The notes under the pieces were generated by a model, which was not told the DNA's origin, did no database searches, and saw only the letters and a list, made by a program, of their open reading frames with translations. Below, piece after piece: positions 14,099 to 15,519 of a stretch of DNA of 15,519 nucleotides. How positions within the stretch are numbered: the stretch's first letter is position 1; every line of letters begins with the position of its first letter. A program made the translations under genes and the position numbers. Source of the stretch: Holophaga sp. (GTDB lineage: Bacteria > Acidobacteriota > Holophagae > Holophagales > Holophagaceae); NCBI GenBank assembly GCA_031292735.1, contig JARLGP010000307.1, forward strand, positions 1-15,519. The letters run 5' to 3'.

Positions 14099-14173
14099 GG
14101 CGACGTAGCCAAGTGGTAAGGCCGCAGACTGCAAATCTGCCATTCACCGGTTCGATTCCGGTCGTCGCCTCCA
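14099..14173 (+). tRNA. tRNA-Cys (anticodon GCA), CCA encoded
   Basis: Complete cloverleaf. The acceptor stem GGCGACG (14099-14105) pairs with CGTCGCC (14163-14169). The anticodon arm is GCAGA-CTGCAAA-TCTGC (14124-14140) with anticodon GCA at 14131-14133. The T arm is CCGG-TTCGATT-CCGG. The discriminator is T, followed by encoded CCA. It reads TGC and TGT. It sits at the boundary between core genes and the transposase-bearing end. Confidence 0.97.
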
Positions 14174-14189
14174 ATAAAATCAACAACTT

Positions 14190-14220
14190 AGAGCCATCCG
14201 ACCGGATGGCTCTTTTCGTT
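14190..14220 (+). terminator. Intrinsic terminator of tRNA-Cys
   Basis: A perfect 10-bp stem AGAGCCATCC/GGATGGCTCT with a GACC loop, followed by TTTCGTT (TTTT counting the last stem base). It lies 16 bases past the encoded CCA. Confidence 0.9.
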
Positions 14221-14248
14221 GTCGCCACACTATCGCCAAAGCTGGGGC

Positions 14249-14446
14249 CTATCTCTTCGGTCGAGGCTTGGACACCTCCGGGTGAACCACCCAGTCCCAG
14301 GTTTCCCCCGTCAGCCAGACCGCACCGGCAACCGTTGCAAGCCAGCCAACGCCCTGGAAGAACCACTTGGCGTCAAGATAGATCACCCACCACAGGTAGC
14401 CGGCGCCGAGAGCCGGCCCCAAGGCCCTGATACGACTTAAGATCAT
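14249..14446 (-). CDS. Small hypothetical membrane protein (65 residues)
   Basis: I do not recognise the family. The product is Trp- and Gly-rich, with probably two short membrane segments (about 11-25 and 28-46), an acidic TGETWDW turn and a basic C-terminus (SKPRPKR). Coding is supported by a very good ribosome site, AGGGGGTGA just upstream of the ATG at 14446, and a membrane-protein-like composition that chance frames here do not show. It lies between the tRNA-Cys terminator and the transposase, pointing toward the tRNA. It may belong to an integrated element, which is inference. Confidence 0.55.
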   Translation of the reverse strand: MILSRIRALGPALGAGYLWWVIYLDAKWFFQGVGWLATVAGAVWLTGETWDWVVHPEVSKPRPKR

Positions 14447-14496
14447 CGTTCACCCCCTATCGGTGGTCATCGAATCCCCATGATTACCCGGCTCTG

Positions 14497-14525
14497 GGCT
14501 CTCCACTTAACCGGAGTTGACCCCT
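14497..14525. mobile_element. Possible end of the IS1595-type element
   Basis: The transposase stop codon sits inside a segment with a partial dyad (CTCC...GGAG around CTTAACC), just where an IS terminal repeat should be. The other end is outside the window, so the repeat and any target duplication cannot be confirmed. Confidence 0.25.
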
Positions 14526-15519
14526 TGTCGCCATGGCCTGGCACGTGAAGGCCTTTCCAGGGTTGGCGGATGCCCGCATCGCTTAGGCGGTGAGGGCGGA
14601 GTCCTCCTCGGCCGCGGAGTGGCGACAAGGTCCTTGTAGCGGACCGGGGAATGAACGACCGCAAGCTCAATTACCCGGTAGAACAGCATCCCTCGACTAC
14701 GGGAGTGCCGGCGGTTGAACCGGAACACGAACTCACTCAGGTAGCTTGGTAGATGAGCCGCGTCCACGGCCCCCTGGTGGGTGCCAAGGATCCAGCGCTT
14801 GGCCAGAGAGGCTATACGGTGCACGGCAGGGAGCAACTCGCCGGGGTCCTCGCCGCGAGCCTTGGTGGCCCTCTGGTTCTGACGGTCCCTTACGTATCCT
14901 TCGGCTTCAATGCCTATGTAGCCGTTCCAGCCATCCGTGATGACGGTCGAACCCGGTTCAATGCTCGCTTTCACGAAAGGGAGCAGCGAGGACGACGAGG
15001 CGTCTGCGATGGGCGCCATCCGGCACCGCCCCCAGCCCTTGGGCTCCAGGATCTCGACCGCCATGGCTGTCAGCACCTTCTTCCCCTTGGCTCGGCCACC
15101 GGATAGCCCCGGCTCTGCCCCGCCGATATAGGTCTCGTCCACTTCCACCCTCCCGCTCAGGCGCTCCCTGTCAGGGCGGACCAGGACGGACCGGAGCCGA
15201 TGGAGGATTGCCCAGGCCGTCTGGTAGGAACCGATCTCCAGCGTGCGCTTCAGGCTCAAGGCCGAGATCCCGTCTTTGCCGGTCGCAAAATACCAGCAGG
15301 CAGCGAACCAGACGGTGAGCGGGGTCCGGGTCCTATCGAAGATAGTGCCCGCCGTGACCGAGGTACGGACGTTGCACGCGGCACACATGATCCTGCCGTC
15401 TCCAACACGCCATCCACCCGGGTTTCCACAGCCTGGACACACGAAGCCGAAGGGCCACCTCAGCCATTCAAGGTAGTCCAGGCAGTCCGCATCCGTCGGG
15501 AACCAGGCGCGGAACTCAC
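14507..15519 (-). CDS. IS1595-family (ISXO2-like) transposase, N-terminus beyond window
   Basis: The frame is open to the window edge and about 336 residues are visible. A segment at 15517-15443 (DCLDYLEWLRWPFGF) is the typical family opening and continues directly into a zinc ribbon, CPGC...CAAC, so the real start is upstream of 15519 and not the internal GTG at 15442. Counting from that GTG: zinc Cys 2, 5, 20 and 23; DDE-type catalytic Asp102 in VEVDETYIGG and Asp170 in VITDGWNGY; a third acidic candidate Glu237 in YLSEFVFRFNRR; and the conserved ILGTHQG motif. It would cut and join the element's DNA ends. After about residue 272 the C-terminus becomes Pro/Arg-rich and looks like read-through into the element end. 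No frameshift or internal stop is seen. Confidence 0.9.
   Translation of the reverse strand, partial: EFRAWFPTDADCLDYLEWLRWPFGFVCPGCGNPGGWRVGDGRIMCAACNVRTSVTAGTIFDRTRTPLTVWFAACWYFATGKDGISALSLKRTLEIGSYQTAWAILHRLRSVLVRPDRERLSGRVEVDETYIGGAEPGLSGGRAKGKKVLTAMAVEILEPKGWGRCRMAPIADASSSSLLPFVKASIEPGSTVITDGWNGYIGIEAEGYVRDRQNQRATKARGEDPGELLPAVHRIASLAKRWILGTHQGAVDAAHLPSYLSEFVFRFNRRHSRSRGMLFYRVIELAVVHSPVRYKDLVATPRPRRTPPSPPKRCGHPPTLERPSRARPWRQGVNSG

Noticed and set aside
13843..14112. An 89-codon minus-strand frame before tRNA-Cys
   Set aside because: It begins inside the tRNA gene and has no ribosome site or family features.

Overview
The window is a GC-rich stretch of about 15.5 kb of bacterial chromosome, mostly core genes with a small accessory end. 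The mla phospholipid-transport genes indicate a diderm (Gram-negative-type) bacterium, and glmU and pgeF show peptidoglycan metabolism. The combination of Hfq, MlaFED without MlaB/MlaC, DUF116 and UbiA would suit Acidobacteriota (Holophagae/Geothrix-like) or a delta-proteobacterial-type lineage. That placement is inference only; the window has no rRNA or other decisive marker.

Region 1 (1-10206, all minus strand) is a close-packed gene train. In transcription order it runs hfq, pdxA, a membrane PAS/degenerate-kinase/pseudo-receiver protein, glmU, mlaE, mlaF, mlaD, a DUF116 protein, a UbiA-family prenyltransferase and pgeF (cut by the window edge). Many junctions overlap or abut: pdxA and the pseudo-kinase by 4 bases, that gene and glmU by 19, mlaE and mlaF by about 8, DUF116 and ubiA-like by 1, ubiA-like and pgeF by 7. 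The largest gap, 59 bp between glmU and mlaE, holds a near-perfect 16-bp dyad and may separate two transcription units. The train links RNA regulation (Hfq), PLP synthesis (PdxA), UDP-GlcNAc supply (GlmU), outer-membrane lipid transport (Mla), prenyl chemistry and peptidoglycan quality control (PgeF).

Region 2 (10207-12539) has a PilS/NtrB-like sensor histidine kinase on the minus strand with no response regulator beside it. It is divergent from a Fur-family zinc-ribbon regulator on the plus strand. The 74-bp divergent spacer holds a small inverted repeat.

Region 3 (12540-14220) has two tRNA genes, tRNA-Gly(GCC) and tRNA-Cys(GCA), each with encoded CCA and a strong intrinsic terminator. Between them lies an SDR/DUF2867 gene that has lost about 200 codons from its middle and changed frame at the junction.

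Region 4 (14221-15519) starts just after the tRNA-Cys terminator. It has a 65-residue membrane-protein gene with a strong Shine-Dalgarno site and an IS1595-family (ISXO2-like) transposase that runs off the window, so this end is probably accessory DNA.

Most of the window is recognisable housekeeping sequence. The best candidates for unusual biology are: (a) an MlaD with a long helical stalk and a C-terminal beta-rich domain, as in proposed one-protein trans-envelope lipid bridges; (b) a catalytically degenerate kinase ending in a receiver whose phospho-acceptor Asp is Glu; and (c) an Hfq with a roughly 70-residue low-complexity N-terminal extension.
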